A stretch of DNA of 64,000 bases from Haloarcula nitratireducens (GTDB lineage: Archaea > Halobacteriota > Halobacteria > Halobacteriales > Haloarculaceae), in NCBI RefSeq assembly GCF_019599505.1, contig NZ_RKLT01000009.1, positions 1 to 64,000 on the forward strand, given 5' to 3'. The first letter of the stretch is position 1. Each line of letters opens with the position of its first letter. The notes under the pieces were generated by a model. It had not been told where the DNA came from. It made no database searches and was given only the letters and a program-made list of their open reading frames with translations. This document shows positions 1-8,594 of the stretch, one piece after another. The position numbers were made by a program, and so were the translations under genes.

Positions 1-105
1 GAGCAGGCCAAACTCCTGTTCGCGAAATCGATCCACGGCAACGATAATTTCGCGCCAGACGAAGAGGGTGTCGTCATTGGCATCGATACAGCCGAACAAT
101 TCTGA
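1..105 (+). CDS. C-terminal fragment of an unidentified protein
   Basis: An open frame enters from the left edge and ends at a TGA at 103-105, giving the last 34 residues of a protein that ends in DTAEQF. The composition (Asp/Glu-rich) fits haloarchaeal coding sequence. The gene's identity lies outside the window, and nothing in the visible tail is diagnostic. The 167 bases that follow, up to 272, hold no gene I can support. Confidence 0.45.
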   Translation, partial: EQAKLLFAKSIHGNDNFAPDEEGVVIGIDTAEQF

Positions 106-272
106 GAGCATCTACCCGCTACTACAGAACGGCAGTTCCACGCAAATCGTATAGAGAACTAGTGCCCTTCTGTCCAGACACACCACTGTTTCCGCTGAAA
201 ACCACGCAACACTGGTGGTACGTTTGTACACGGCGGAATATTTGCTGAGACCAACGAGAAAGCCCTCGTAGC

Positions 273-1232
273 CTAATCCTCAATAGCATCGATTAACTCA
301 GCCGCCGTACTCGAAATCCGATCCAACCGGTCTCGAACCGTCGCTGGCGCGTCTTCGTCCCACGCGACCAGATAGAACGCCGAGTTGTCCGGGTCCAAGC
401 CGAAGTGCCGACCGACGATGTAGGCCACCGCCTCAACCTCGACCTCCAAGCGGGATTTCTCCTCGCCGGGTTCACGCTCGAAGTGCATGGTCGCGTGGGC
501 AAACTCGTGGATGAGCGTACTCGCAAGATCCGCGCGGTTCTCGCGGTCGATTACTTCCACGACCGGGTTCGTCGTTATCGGACTCCGTCGTTCACACACT
601 CCACGTGCGGACCCGTGCTCCCACTCATCGGGAGCGACGATAGTTGCATCCACGCCGATGGCATCGGTTGCAGCCAACAGGTCCTCGACGAGGCCGTCTG
701 CATCACCATACACTTCGGTTTCGAGCTCGAGCAGTGGTTCGCCCTCAGTCTGGGAGATATCAAACACCGATGTCGGCCGAAACCCAACCAGGCCTCGGGA
801 CCACTCGTCGGGCTCGGTCTCGTCGTACTCACACTCCGTATTCGCGTGATACGATGGTGCGTTCCCACACTCGGGACATTTGTTGGTGATGATGGGTGCC
901 CAAATCCAGATCGCGTCCTCGCCTTGCTGGACGTGCCGGTCGAACTCTGCTTGCCACGTGTTGTACCCGGCGACCTTAGTCGCGTTAGGACACTGCAACT
1001 GGATGAGCAGCGTGTTCCGAGCCGAGTAATCGTGGAACTTGCTCTGCACCTCCAGCCACTGCTGGAACTGCTCGCTGACCTGGGCCTCGTCGGTCAGTTC
1101 AGCGAGGTCCTCGACCCAGGAATCGAGTTGGTCACGCATATCGTCGACTCGGGTGTCTGAATCGTCGAAAGAGTGCGTAGTTTGCTGGCCAGACGTCTCT
1201 GCATCAGGAAGATCGATTTGGATCGTCGCCAT
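273..1232 (-). CDS. ArdC-like protein with N-terminal ssDNA-binding-type domain and zinc metallopeptidase domain
   Basis: 319 residues from the ATG at 1232; the frame is open further upstream (to 1370), but that extension is not acidic and looks non-coding. Residues about 30-115 resemble the ArdC N-terminal domain (YSARNTLLI, GYNTW). The C-terminal half carries a metallopeptidase HEFAH motif at about 242-246 with a downstream Glu-rich helix (about 263-270) that can supply the third zinc ligand. A Cys cluster (CPEC at about 119-122, Cys134) interrupts the first domain, probably a small zinc knuckle. ArdC proteins are anti-restriction and ssDNA-protecting factors of conjugative plasmids, which suits this mobile setting. 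Function here is inferred; the peptidase could instead act as an ImmA-like protease. Confidence 0.8.
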   Translation of the reverse strand: MATIQIDLPDAETSGQQTTHSFDDSDTRVDDMRDQLDSWVEDLAELTDEAQVSEQFQQWLEVQSKFHDYSARNTLLIQLQCPNATKVAGYNTWQAEFDRHVQQGEDAIWIWAPIITNKCPECGNAPSYHANTECEYDETEPDEWSRGLVGFRPTSVFDISQTEGEPLLELETEVYGDADGLVEDLLAATDAIGVDATIVAPDEWEHGSARGVCERRSPITTNPVVEVIDRENRADLASTLIHEFAHATMHFEREPGEEKSRLEVEVEAVAYIVGRHFGLDPDNSAFYLVAWDEDAPATVRDRLDRISSTAAELIDAIED

Positions 1233-1466
1233 TGAGTTCTGTTGGGACGCACTCTCGGGTACGCCCCCGCACCTCCCTCGGGAGGCAGAAAATTCACGCT
1301 GTAGCGCTGTATGAGCGGTGAGAGACTGCGGCGCTGCTGCCGAAAGGCGAACGCTCAGTGCGGACTCCAACTAATATAGAGACTACCTGGACGCATTGCT
1401 ATAGGAAGAAGCAGATCCCTCAATAGGACAGAAAATATCCGCTGCTCGGTCCCTCTTGAAGATAGG

Positions 1467-1802
1467 TTAGGGCCAGTTAGGCGGGAGTTCGTCTGCGTGA
1501 TTTTCGATTAAATCGAGTAATGGCTCGATCTCGTCATACCGAGGTCCCTTCGAGACCTCACCCGTCTCGCGGTGCCACTCGATATAGCCTGCCTCAGCCA
1601 GTTTTGGGAGGTGAGTATGGATCAGCTGGAGCTGCGGATCATCTGCGCTGCCTGCGCCGCGAAACACGAAGTCAGACTCGTGTTTCGTCGCTCCATCTTG
1701 GAGGGCAAACAAAATCAAGCGCCGCTGGCGCTTGGCGAACATATCGAGGACCCTGTCCATGTTCGATGCTCCCAGCACACCCCATGAGACACTCTCACCC
1801 AT
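1467..1802 (-). CDS. Winged-helix transcriptional regulator (DUF7344-type)
   Basis: 111 residues. After a short N-terminal leader, the segment FAKRQRRLILFALQDG followed by LPKLAEAGYIEW and a terminal helix is the layout of the small haloarchaeal winged-helix family usually labelled DUF7344. The start at 1802 is preferred over an internal Met (1760), because a TATA-like element at 1826-1835 lies about 28 bases upstream, which suits a leaderless mRNA starting at this ATG. It probably binds DNA as a dimer; the target is unknown. It reads toward the ArdC-like gene, 234 bases away. Confidence 0.75.
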   Translation of the reverse strand: MGESVSWGVLGASNMDRVLDMFAKRQRRLILFALQDGATKHESDFVFRGAGSADDPQLQLIHTHLPKLAEAGYIEWHRETGEVSKGPRYDEIEPLLDLIENHADELPPNWP

Positions 1803-1825
1803 AGTCTATCGTGATTAATCGCAAT

Positions 1826-1835
1826 GGATATAAAC
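1826..1835 (-). promoter_or_regulatory. TATA-box of the winged-helix gene
   Basis: On the minus strand the sequence is TTTATATCC with a purine-rich flank, centred about 28 bases before the ATG at 1802. This is the archaeal TATA spacing expected when transcription begins at or next to the start codon. Confidence 0.55.
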
Positions 1836-1892
1836 ATTTCGTCAAACTAACATACTGAGACGACACGTCATCTGCAAGAGAAACTAGATGGG

Positions 1893-2144
1893 CTACTCGC
1901 TTGCAGCCTCCCAGCCCGCGTGGAAGTACGCAATCGCTTGATTCGACTCGAAGACTTCTCCTGACGGCGAGTGAGCGAGTAGTTGCTCCGGTGGACTGAC
2001 ATCGACCACTCCCGCAGCACGGAGGTCCTCGACGAGATCGTGTGCTACAGACTCGTCGAGAGACAGTGGATCCGTTCCTCTGTCGCGGTCGTTGGTTAGC
2101 TGGCGGCGCTCGAGCCGTTCGTACTCTGGAATCGTTTCATCCAT
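1893..2144 (-). CDS. Small acidic haloarchaeal protein of unknown function
   Basis: 83 residues, acidic, beginning MDETIPEYERLERRQLTNDR and ending in a Trp-containing helix (AYFHAGWEAASE). The middle (ESVAHDLVEDLRAAGVV) looks helical. No known domain is recognised. Codon use matches its neighbours and it has its own ATG, so I accept it as a gene. The bases encoding its Leu-Thr-Asn (2091-2100) happen to contain one copy of the GTTGGTTAGC motif that recurs as inverted repeats elsewhere in the window. Confidence 0.55.
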   Translation of the reverse strand: MDETIPEYERLERRQLTNDRDRGTDPLSLDESVAHDLVEDLRAAGVVDVSPPEQLLAHSPSGEVFESNQAIAYFHAGWEAASE

Positions 2145-2194
2145 TATGTCACGAGAGGTCGACCCCTCACTCCGCCAAGGGGACAGAAAATTGA

Positions 2195-2237
2195 CTAACC
2201 AACAGTTAGCGAGCTGTCCACCGAAGTGTTGGTTAGC
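2195..2237. repeat. Inverted repeat CTAACCAACA / TGTTGGTTAG, site 1
   Basis: Perfect 10-base arms (2195-2204 and 2227-2236) separated by 22 bases, lying between the small acidic gene and the orc1 operon. The same arms recur at 4889-4956, 23405-23435, 23918-23961 and 27723-27756. This site stands alone, without the structured element that follows three of the others. Confidence 0.7.
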
Positions 2238-2356
2238 GACACACCACTATGTCCGGAGCTTTTCGATTAAGAGCGCGGTCAGGTCGGTAGTTTCGGCGCG
2301 ACCATGAACTGGCAGACGTCCTCGGCGTCGAGGAATGGTGCGTAGTCGTGACCGGA

Positions 2357-2701
2357 CTACTCCACGGAACGGACTGTGTCGCCATCTCTACGGATCCGGT
2401 CGAACGTTGAGAGATACGCGAGCCGGTCGTGAACTTCGTCGGTATCCAGCTCCAGTTCGGCGGCCAGTTCATTGACGGTTATCGATTCGTCGAGTGTCTG
2501 GAAGATTTCGAGTCCCCGATAGTACCTATGCGTAAGCTCTTGGACGCGGTCTTCGATCGGCGTGGACACCCCGTACCGCTTCTCGAGTTCGACCAGGGCC
2601 TCGTTCGCGAACGTGGCGAACTGGTCGTTACCAAGGCGTTCGATCTGGGCTTCGAGTTCATCTCGGACGACGTCGTAATCGAGGCCGGCCTGCACAAGCA
2701 T
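2357..2701 (-). CDS. Helix-turn-helix protein in an operon with orc1
   Basis: 114 residues. The C-terminal half (ITVNELAAELELDTDEVHDR, then DRIRRDGDTVRSVE) has the pattern of a winged helix; the N-terminal half is helical and acidic. The start codon lies two bases beyond the orc1 stop, so the two are surely co-transcribed and probably translationally coupled, suggesting a role in replication or copy control. Oddity: after the TAG stop the same frame stays open for 25 plausible codons to a TGA at 2279-2281, as if an ancestral C-terminus had been lost by a nonsense change. Family not recognised. Confidence 0.7.
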   Translation of the reverse strand: MLVQAGLDYDVVRDELEAQIERLGNDQFATFANEALVELEKRYGVSTPIEDRVQELTHRYYRGLEIFQTLDESITVNELAAELELDTDEVHDRLAYLSTFDRIRRDGDTVRSVE

Positions 2702-2703
2702 AG

Positions 2704-3951
2704 CTACTGGTCAATGTCGACATGCGCTGGATCAGGATCCATCTTGAAGACGACATTGGGTTCCCAGAGGAGCCGATGCTCCTTGTAGGTCCCCTTACCC
2801 ATCCCGCCGTGTTCTTGGTTCGATTCCGTCACCTCAAGGAATGCGAGCTCGCTGAGCAACCCTCGAATTGTATCAGTTGTGAGCGTGTCTGTCCCTTCGA
2901 CGTTACAGACCTTCTTGTAGATATCGTAAATAACGGTCGTCCGGAACCAGACATTGTCTTCGGCGTTGTTAGTTAGATTTGCGAGCGCGTAAAGGATGTA
3001 CTTACTGTGTGGTGGGAGCCCGGCGATTAGTTCTTTCAGCCGTTCGACTTCGGCTTGTTCTTGGGCAAGTTCAAGGTGATCTTCTGTAACTTCACCGATG
3101 TTATTGTTTTTCGCGTAGTCGCCTGCGTGACGGAGGAGACGAATCGCTTTCCGAGCGTCACCGTGCCGTTGGGCTGCCAACGCAGCCGTTTTCGGGATGA
3201 CACCGGGGTTGAGGACCCCGTCGTGGAATGCATCCTTGCGGTTTTCGAGGATTTCCCGGAGCTGCTCGCCATCGTACGGGTCGAAGATGGTTTCATTGTG
3301 ACCGAGGCTACTCTTGACCCGTTCAGTCATCTGCTCGCGGAAATTCACCTTGTTCGAGATGGAAATGATGCCGATAGGGACGTCAACTTTCCCGGCTTCG
3401 CGAGCCCTGGAAAGAAGCATCAACACGTTATCGTCGCCGAGCCGATCCACCTCGTCGAGTGTGATGAGTGCTGCATCGTACTCTTGGTTGAGGATATTCC
3501 AGAGGCGGTTATAATACTCGTTTGTAGAAATCCCTCGTGTCGGTACTTTCACACCAGAAGATGGCGTGTTGATCGATTCGGCGATCGTCTGGATTGTGTC
3601 GGCTTCCCCCTTCGCCTGCGCACAGTCAACTGTTACCGTCGCTAACCGCTTCCCCCGTCGGTCAGCTTCATTCCAAGCACGTTCCATGACGTGGTTTGCG
3701 ACGAGTGATTTTCCAGAGCCGGTTTTTCCATACAGAATGACAGAGTTGGGGGGAGAGCCAGTCACCGCAGGGCCGACCTCGTTTGCGAGTTCCGTGATGT
3801 GTTTATCCCGGCCGACGATTCGATTCTCGTCGGGGACGTGGTCGATATTGAGAAGTTCGCGATTCGCAAAAATATCGTCCCCGCCGGTTTCATCGACGGT
3901 CTGGAAGAGTTCGTCAGGCTCCTCCAGGTCACCGCTCTCGTTACCGTCCAT
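2704..3951 (-). CDS. Orc1/Cdc6 family replication initiator
   Basis: 415 residues from the ATG at 3951. An AAA+ ATPase: Walker A GKTGSGKS at about 75-82, Walker B LITLDEVDR at about 162-170, sensor-1 region IISISN near 195-200, then a lid and a C-terminal winged helix (about 310-415) that normally contacts origin repeats. The start at 3951 is chosen because GGTGA, complementary to the 16S 3' end, sits about 10 bases upstream; an ATG at 3975 is the alternative. It should bind origin DNA and load the MCM helicase. It reads away from three direct repeats at 3994-4210 and is followed at once by a small helix-turn-helix gene. It lies amid accessory genes, so it more likely serves a plasmid-like or integrated replicon than the main chromosomal origin. 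Confidence 0.93.
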   Translation of the reverse strand: MDGNESGDLEEPDELFQTVDETGGDDIFANRELLNIDHVPDENRIVGRDKHITELANEVGPAVTGSPPNSVILYGKTGSGKSLVANHVMERAWNEADRRGKRLATVTVDCAQAKGEADTIQTIAESINTPSSGVKVPTRGISTNEYYNRLWNILNQEYDAALITLDEVDRLGDDNVLMLLSRAREAGKVDVPIGIISISNKVNFREQMTERVKSSLGHNETIFDPYDGEQLREILENRKDAFHDGVLNPGVIPKTAALAAQRHGDARKAIRLLRHAGDYAKNNNIGEVTEDHLELAQEQAEVERLKELIAGLPPHSKYILYALANLTNNAEDNVWFRTTVIYDIYKKVCNVEGTDTLTTDTIRGLLSELAFLEVTESNQEHGGMGKGTYKEHRLLWEPNVVFKMDPDPAHVDIDQ

Positions 3952-3993
3952 GAGGGTCGTTTCACCGAACCACATCAAAAATCTTGGGACTTG

Positions 3994-4210
3994 ACTCCGA
4001 GTTAGAGATGGTCTCTACACAGTGAATTCGACCGCGAGAAAGGAAGAGAAGGTAACTTTGAATCCAGTATGGACCCACCGATTTCCGAGTTAGAGATGTC
4101 AGGACGGTAGTTGAGAGCGATTCCCACATTGATGCAAATAGTTGTTGGAGATCCATTGACACTGGCACAGGCGACGAAACAAAGACACACCCGATTCCGA
4201 GTTAGTTTTT
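3994..4210. repeat. Three direct repeats upstream of orc1; candidate origin repeats
   Basis: The core TCCGAGTTAG occurs at about 3996-4005, 4084-4093 and 4196-4205. The first two copies continue as AGATG; the third runs into an AT-rich stretch (GTTTTTAAATC). Spacing is about 88 and 112 bases. Direct repeats beside an orc1/cdc6 gene are the usual layout of haloarchaeal origins, but these do not match the usual origin-recognition-box core that I know, so the assignment is inference. Confidence 0.45.
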
Positions 4211-4280
4211 AAATCGCGAATTAGAGTGAAATAATCCGAATAGAGTTTGACCAAGCACAATTATACAGAATCAAGGAGAA

Positions 4281-4775
4281 TACCTGCGGCTTTAGCCGCA
4301 GGATGACTCTGACACTACTCGAGACAATCTACCACTCGATAGCACGCCAGAGTTTCCACTCCGCAATGTCCAAGTAGTGCCACTTTGTCGCAGGGAGCAA
4401 GGTCAGGTCGGAACGGAGCGGATTCCGAACGACCTTCGGAGGCGGTCTACCCGCCACTAATGAGACAGTATCCGAAACGCCGACGCGGTGAACGCGAATC
4501 CTCGAAGGGTTTGTCTTTCGTGCCCGTCGGTTGAGCAAAGCCTCGAAGATACCTCCGAGTCGTTGAAGTCTGCCGGACTCTCTGTGGCAAAAATAACACA
4601 GAAAGTCCGAATACGATGAAGGATAGGAGTACCGGCGGGTTGGCACCGCCAGACAGCCACCGACCACGACGACTGGGTGAAACGAGTTCCCGTAAAGTGG
4701 CGGCGACCCTGGTTGCAGACCTGAAACTCCCACCGCTCGGGATTCCTCCGCCTTCAAGCGGAGGAGGATGTCAAT
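4281..4775 (+). mobile_element. Solo IS200/IS605-derived element (no intact TnpA/TnpB)
   Basis: The left end carries a hairpin CCTGCGGCTTTAGCCGCAGG at about 4285-4304, and the right end a hairpin CCTCCGCCTTCAAGCGGAGG at about 4747-4766 followed by AGGATGTCA. Both are typical of haloarchaeal IS200/IS605 elements. The 440 bases between hold no transposase frame; the antisense frame 4329-4757 is judged spurious. The right-end segment (about 4620-4775) corresponds to the region that in complete elements encodes the TnpB C-terminus and its overlapping guide (omega) RNA. It is therefore a non-autonomous derivative or decay product. Confidence 0.6.
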
Positions 4776-4888
4776 CGGGTGCTAAACGCTGGAGACTGCG
4801 AATCTCGTCAGCAACACTCTCGACAAGTTCGAGGTGGAGATCTTGCTCTCACAGAGTGAATAAATTGGAGCAAGGATGCTCGGGTATG

Positions 4889-5234
4889 GTTGGTTAGCAC
4901 GATATACTGGGCGAGCTGTTGCTAACCAACACTATTGGTGATCCGCGTTGGTTAGCTACTCGTTGCCGTAGCGCAACGTCGATAGTGGGTTTGTCAGGTT
5001 GCGCTGCTGTCACTCCCGGCGGCGGGGGACATCTTGTGCGGTGGCGGTATCGTGAGCATCCCGCGGGGCCGCCCGAGTGCCGGATGGGTGAAAGCCCGGC
5101 ACGGCTCCGCCGTGCCCGGAACACAGCGAACGACGCGCGGTCGCGTGCGACCGCGGGAGACGAACGGCGACGCCGTGAGTCAGTGAGCGTCCTCGTTCCG
5201 GCGAGGGAGGGCGGCCCCGAGGGTTCCGTGGATG
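4889..5234 (+). repeat. Structured repeat element, copy 1 (inverted-repeat head plus GNRA-hairpin body)
   Basis: It begins with three GTTGGTTAGC/GCTAACCAAC motifs (4889-4898, 4921-4930, 4947-4956). The body contains GGGGGACATCTTGTGCGG, then a stem GTGCC...GGCAC (5077-5102) that encloses GGGT-GAAA-GCCC, a stem with a GAAA tetraloop. A second hairpin CCTCG-TTCCGG-CGAGG and the tract GAGGGCGGCCCCGAGGG follow. Closely similar bodies occur at 23918-24125 and 27723-27988. Apparent open frames inside it, on either strand, are GC-rich artefacts. It is probably a mobile or RNA-coding element; its identity is unknown. Confidence 0.65.
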
Positions 5235-6103
5235 TCGGCGGATGGAACTCTACAGGACAGTCCGCGGTCGGTTTCGGTTCGACACCCAAGTGGGGCGCTC
5301 GGACAGATTCTGAGGCTATAGTATGAGCTCAACTGTCGGCCGACCAGAAACGGCGCTGGTGGGAGTCCACGTGCACTGGTATGGCACCAGCTGCGGATTT
5401 GGGGCGGCTGTCGAGCATACGATTCGTAATAAGTGGATGCGTCGAATCGAGCGGGCAGTGTGATGACCGCGACGTCTGGGTCTTGGCGAAGTGGTGGCGG
5501 CGATGAGACGGTGAACGCTGCAATCGACGCAGTGATCGGCCAGAGGTTGAGTGCGGGAGACGATGTGTGCTCGCAGGACGGGTCTGACGAGCTGGTCAGC
5601 GACTGCGAGGCGGGGATCCCGATGGTCCGTAGCAAAGTCCCCGTGGTAGTTCTGGAACTCGCTGGGGACCACCGGGAGCCGATAGCGCTGGACACGGCTG
5701 GAACGGTCGAGGGCGTTGCGGACTACGTGGGTGTTGTTGCAGACGAGATCTGGCAGAAGCTTCGGTACGTGGCGTCAGTCGGCTCAATATGTGTTTGGTC
5801 AGTCGTCATCGATGGCCTCCGTCACTGGTTCATTCATGATCCCGATGCAGAGCTGCACGAGCACGTAGCGGTATATGTGGATGATGCGTAGGGACGACTG
5901 TGGCCAGTTCGGGCGGAATACACGCTCTCGGACGAGTACCGAGACTATAAAATAGATGAGAGTAGGAACTTCTGGTGGCTAGTGATCTTAGTAAATCTGA
6001 CCAGTCTTTGGTTGGTGGAATTTGGCTCGATCAAGTAGTAATACAATCTCTTCACAAGACGTATTCCTATAGTAGTGGTTTATATCGATATCACCTCCTC
6101 GAT
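5235..6103. other. Stretch without a confident gene
   Basis: The longest frame is 5433-5891 on the plus strand (152 codons). Its product lacks the acidic bias and any motif, and frames of similar length lie antisense to it, so I do not call it. A TATA-like ACTATAAAATA at 5944-5954 and a second TTTATAT at 6079-6085 precede the flippase gene. Confidence 0.4.
5944..5954 (+). promoter_or_regulatory. TATA-like promoter element before the flippase gene
   Basis: ACTATAAAATA lies about 26 bases before a GTG (5975) that is in frame with the flippase. Transcription from here would give either a leaderless GTG start or a leader of about 130 bases to the ATG at 6104. A second TTTATAT (6079-6085) sits only about 22 bases before that ATG. 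Confidence 0.45.
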
Positions 6104-7555
6104 ATGCGTGACAGTATAACAAAACTGGTTTCAATCGCGTTCCTCGGCGGCCTTATCGGTCGTGGATTCCGGTACGGATTCAGTGTCACGATAGCGCGAG
6201 GCTTAGGGCTTGATGCGCTCGGTATATTCGCGTTTGGGATGGTCGTGATGAAGGGTGCGGGGGTATTCGCACGCGTTGGATTAGACAGTGCAGCGAACAA
6301 ATATATCCCCATTTACCGAGGACAGGATGACGCAGAGAGACTAAACGGAACTGTTCTTCTCTGTCTTTTGATTCCTCTCCTTGTTGGTACTATTGTCGCC
6401 GTACTTCTCTACTTCGGGCGAGGAGTCATCCATTCAACAGTTGGAGTAACGTTTGATCCGACGACGCAGTTGTTCATCGCCGGGATCCCGCTCTTTGCCG
6501 TGATGATGGTCGGTGTGAATGCAACGTATGGACTGAATGAAACGAAATACTCGGTTTACATCCGAGACTTCGGGCAATCCGGTGTCGGTATCGTGCTCAT
6601 CGCAATCGGGGCGTTCATCTTTTCGGACCTGAACGCGCTTGTCGTGGGCTATCTGGCTTCGATAGTTATCGGAGTTGGGCTTGCCGTTGTTTTCCTCCTG
6701 CGTGAAGACGCACTCCGATTCGACGTTCAACCCGTCTTCGAATATCGGGAGATACTTGCTTTCGCACTCCCGCTTACATTCGCCGCAAGCATACAGTACC
6801 TCGTCTCTTGGACGGATATCCTCGTCCTCGGCGTCTTCGTCCCCGCAACGCCGATCGGGCGGTATCAGGCGGCATACCAGACATCCGTCCTTCTTCTCAT
6901 CGTGCTACAATCGGCAAACTCGGTTTTTCCCCCTCTTGCCTCCGAACTCCACGACTCCGGAAAGCGAGCAGAGTTGAACCGCGTATACACTGCGGTGACG
7001 CGTTGGGTAACGTACCTAACTGTACTCGGATTCGCATTTGTTGCCATTTACGCAGCGGATATCCTCTCGATTTTCGGAACAGACGCACGATCCGCTCAAA
7101 CTGCTCTCATAATCCTTGCCGCTGGCCAAATGATTAGCGCCATTGTTGGCCCCACTGGCTACCTCCTCATAATGACCGACTATGAGCGTCTCACCCTCGT
7201 CAACAACGGGTTGGCAGCACTCCTCAACCTCGTGCTCAACGTCGTCTTGATTCAGACATACGGGATTCTTGGTGCTGCCATCGCTACAGGAATATCGCTG
7301 GCTACGATGAACATCCTCCGACTTGCGGAAGTCTGGTACTTTCTCGAAATACATCCGTACTCTCGACGGTATTGGAAAGGTGGAATCGCTATTGCGGCCT
7401 CAATCGTTGTGCTCTTCCTTGGGAAGCTGCTGCCGATTAGCAGCCTCCCCCGCGCGATTCTTGCCGGTGCAGTGGCCCTCGGCCTATTTGGTATCGTAAT
7501 TTGGCGACTCGGATTCGATGACCTTGACGCGGCTCTCGTCGAAGCGATAAAATAG
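6104..7555 (+). CDS. Polysaccharide/lipid-linked oligosaccharide flippase (MATE/RfbX-like)
   Basis: 483 residues with about 12-14 hydrophobic segments. The N-terminus (SIAFLGGLIGRGFRYGFSVT) and the alternating helices are those of archaeal polysaccharide-export flippases (Wzx/AglR type), which move lipid-linked glycans across the membrane. The ATG at 6104 is preferred because homologous proteins begin close to this point; a GTG at 5975 would add 43 mostly polar residues. It heads glycan cluster A and converges on an alkaline-phosphatase-fold gene whose stop lies two bases downstream. Confidence 0.88.
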   Translation: MRDSITKLVSIAFLGGLIGRGFRYGFSVTIARGLGLDALGIFAFGMVVMKGAGVFARVGLDSAANKYIPIYRGQDDAERLNGTVLLCLLIPLLVGTIVAVLLYFGRGVIHSTVGVTFDPTTQLFIAGIPLFAVMMVGVNATYGLNETKYSVYIRDFGQSGVGIVLIAIGAFIFSDLNALVVGYLASIVIGVGLAVVFLLREDALRFDVQPVFEYREILAFALPLTFAASIQYLVSWTDILVLGVFVPATPIGRYQAAYQTSVLLLIVLQSANSVFPPLASELHDSGKRAELNRVYTAVTRWVTYLTVLGFAFVAIYAADILSIFGTDARSAQTALIILAAGQMISAIVGPTGYLLIMTDYERLTLVNNGLAALLNLVLNVVLIQTYGILGAAIATGISLATMNILRLAEVWYFLEIHPYSRRYWKGGIAIAASIVVLFLGKLLPISSLPRAILAGAVALGLFGIVIWRLGFDDLDAALVEAIK

Positions 7556-7557
7556 AT

Positions 7558-8481
7558 TTACTCTGCGTATCCCAGGTCTCGAAGTCGTTCTGCGACAACA
7601 TCACTACTGACGTTTTCAGTGTCGGTACTCGGGTCGTCAGCGCGGATTTCTCGGCGTGGGCCATTCTCAAAGACTAGCCAGGGAACGGTGACAAGTTCTG
7701 GTGTATACATGCCCCGAGGGTGGCCCCACTCAGAAATCGCGATGGGAGAAGAACGTTCTCCAACCATATTCCCATGGTCGCCAGTGACCACCGTTTTACC
7801 GTCTAGTTCCGTCATTAGCTTCTCGATGTGCGGAAGGGCCCGGTCCAGATTATCCTCGTACATGCGCCAAATCTCGTCTGGGCTGATGTCGATTTCGCCC
7901 GTGATCAATTTATCCCAGACGTTCCCAGTCCGATCCTCACCCGTCAAATGTTGCTTGTCGAACTGTGTTGCGGAGTCGATGAACGGGTAGTGGGGCTGCA
8001 TATAGTGCACTAAGAGTCGCTTGTTCGGATACTGTTCTGCCGCTCGGTTCGCGTACTTCGTGACGGTCTCCGGGAGAACAGTCCCGTACTCCTCATCCCA
8101 TCCCTCGCGCTGCCAGACTTGGATAACCTTGTGGAATGTCGTATCGATTGTTTCTTGGTTCTGATAGAACTGAGGATTTGCTGTTACATACACAGTATCG
8201 CGGAGATCTCGACCGTTGAGATTGGCGCTGAGGAATTCAGTTGTTGCTGACCCCCTCGACACTCGGGATTCCAGCTGGCCTGGAAGTTCTGAGCGCCGCT
8301 CAAACATGTCGTACCGGCAAGCATCAAGAATGAGTAGACTATCCCAGTCTTCCTCGAAGATATAGGTCCCGGACGTATTGCAATCTCGCGTTCCCAGACG
8401 TCGATGGTAGAGGCGGTTTACGTGACGGAGAAAAAGCACAGGACTGTCGAGTGCACGGCGAATTCGCGAATACGTGTTCAT
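7558..8481 (-). CDS. Alkaline-phosphatase/sulfatase-fold protein 1
   Basis: 307 residues from the ATG at 8481; longer in-frame starts up to 8664 would add a hydrophobic leader overlapping the divergent glycosyltransferase gene. Metal-site motifs of the alkaline-phosphatase superfamily are visible: LILDACRYDMFE near the N-terminus and VVTGDHGNMVGE in the C-terminal half, with HYMQPHYPF between. It lacks the Cys-x-Pro-x-Arg sulfatase signature. It ends in RLRDLGYAE, a tail of a kind shared with four other proteins in this window. It resembles the gene at 36230-37138 throughout. It probably acts on phosphate or sulfate esters of surface glycans; substrate unknown. Confidence 0.8.
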   Translation of the reverse strand: MNTYSRIRRALDSPVLFLRHVNRLYHRRLGTRDCNTSGTYIFEEDWDSLLILDACRYDMFERRSELPGQLESRVSRGSATTEFLSANLNGRDLRDTVYVTANPQFYQNQETIDTTFHKVIQVWQREGWDEEYGTVLPETVTKYANRAAEQYPNKRLLVHYMQPHYPFIDSATQFDKQHLTGEDRTGNVWDKLITGEIDISPDEIWRMYEDNLDRALPHIEKLMTELDGKTVVTGDHGNMVGERSSPIAISEWGHPRGMYTPELVTVPWLVFENGPRREIRADDPSTDTENVSSDVVAERLRDLGYAE

Positions 8482-8594
8482 AAACGGGCTAAAGAGAACC
8501 GATACAATGAGAGTTGTGATAAGACATATAAGTAAACATCGGAGAATGATAGAAACCACAAGCATTAATCCGGTCTCGGTGTACCAACCAAACA

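Noticed and set aside
4329..4757. 142-codon minus-strand frame across the IS200/IS605-derived element
   Set aside because: It runs antisense to the guide-RNA-type right end, lacks acidic bias and contains the end hairpins; typical artefact of these elements.
4894..5289. Overlapping frames on both strands in the structured repeat
   Set aside because: They share their sequence with the other repeat copies, are Pro/Arg/Ser-rich, and shift frame between copies; not coding.
5433..5891. 152-codon plus-strand frame
   Set aside because: Long antisense frames overlap it, composition is not haloarchaeal-like and no motif or promoter supports it.
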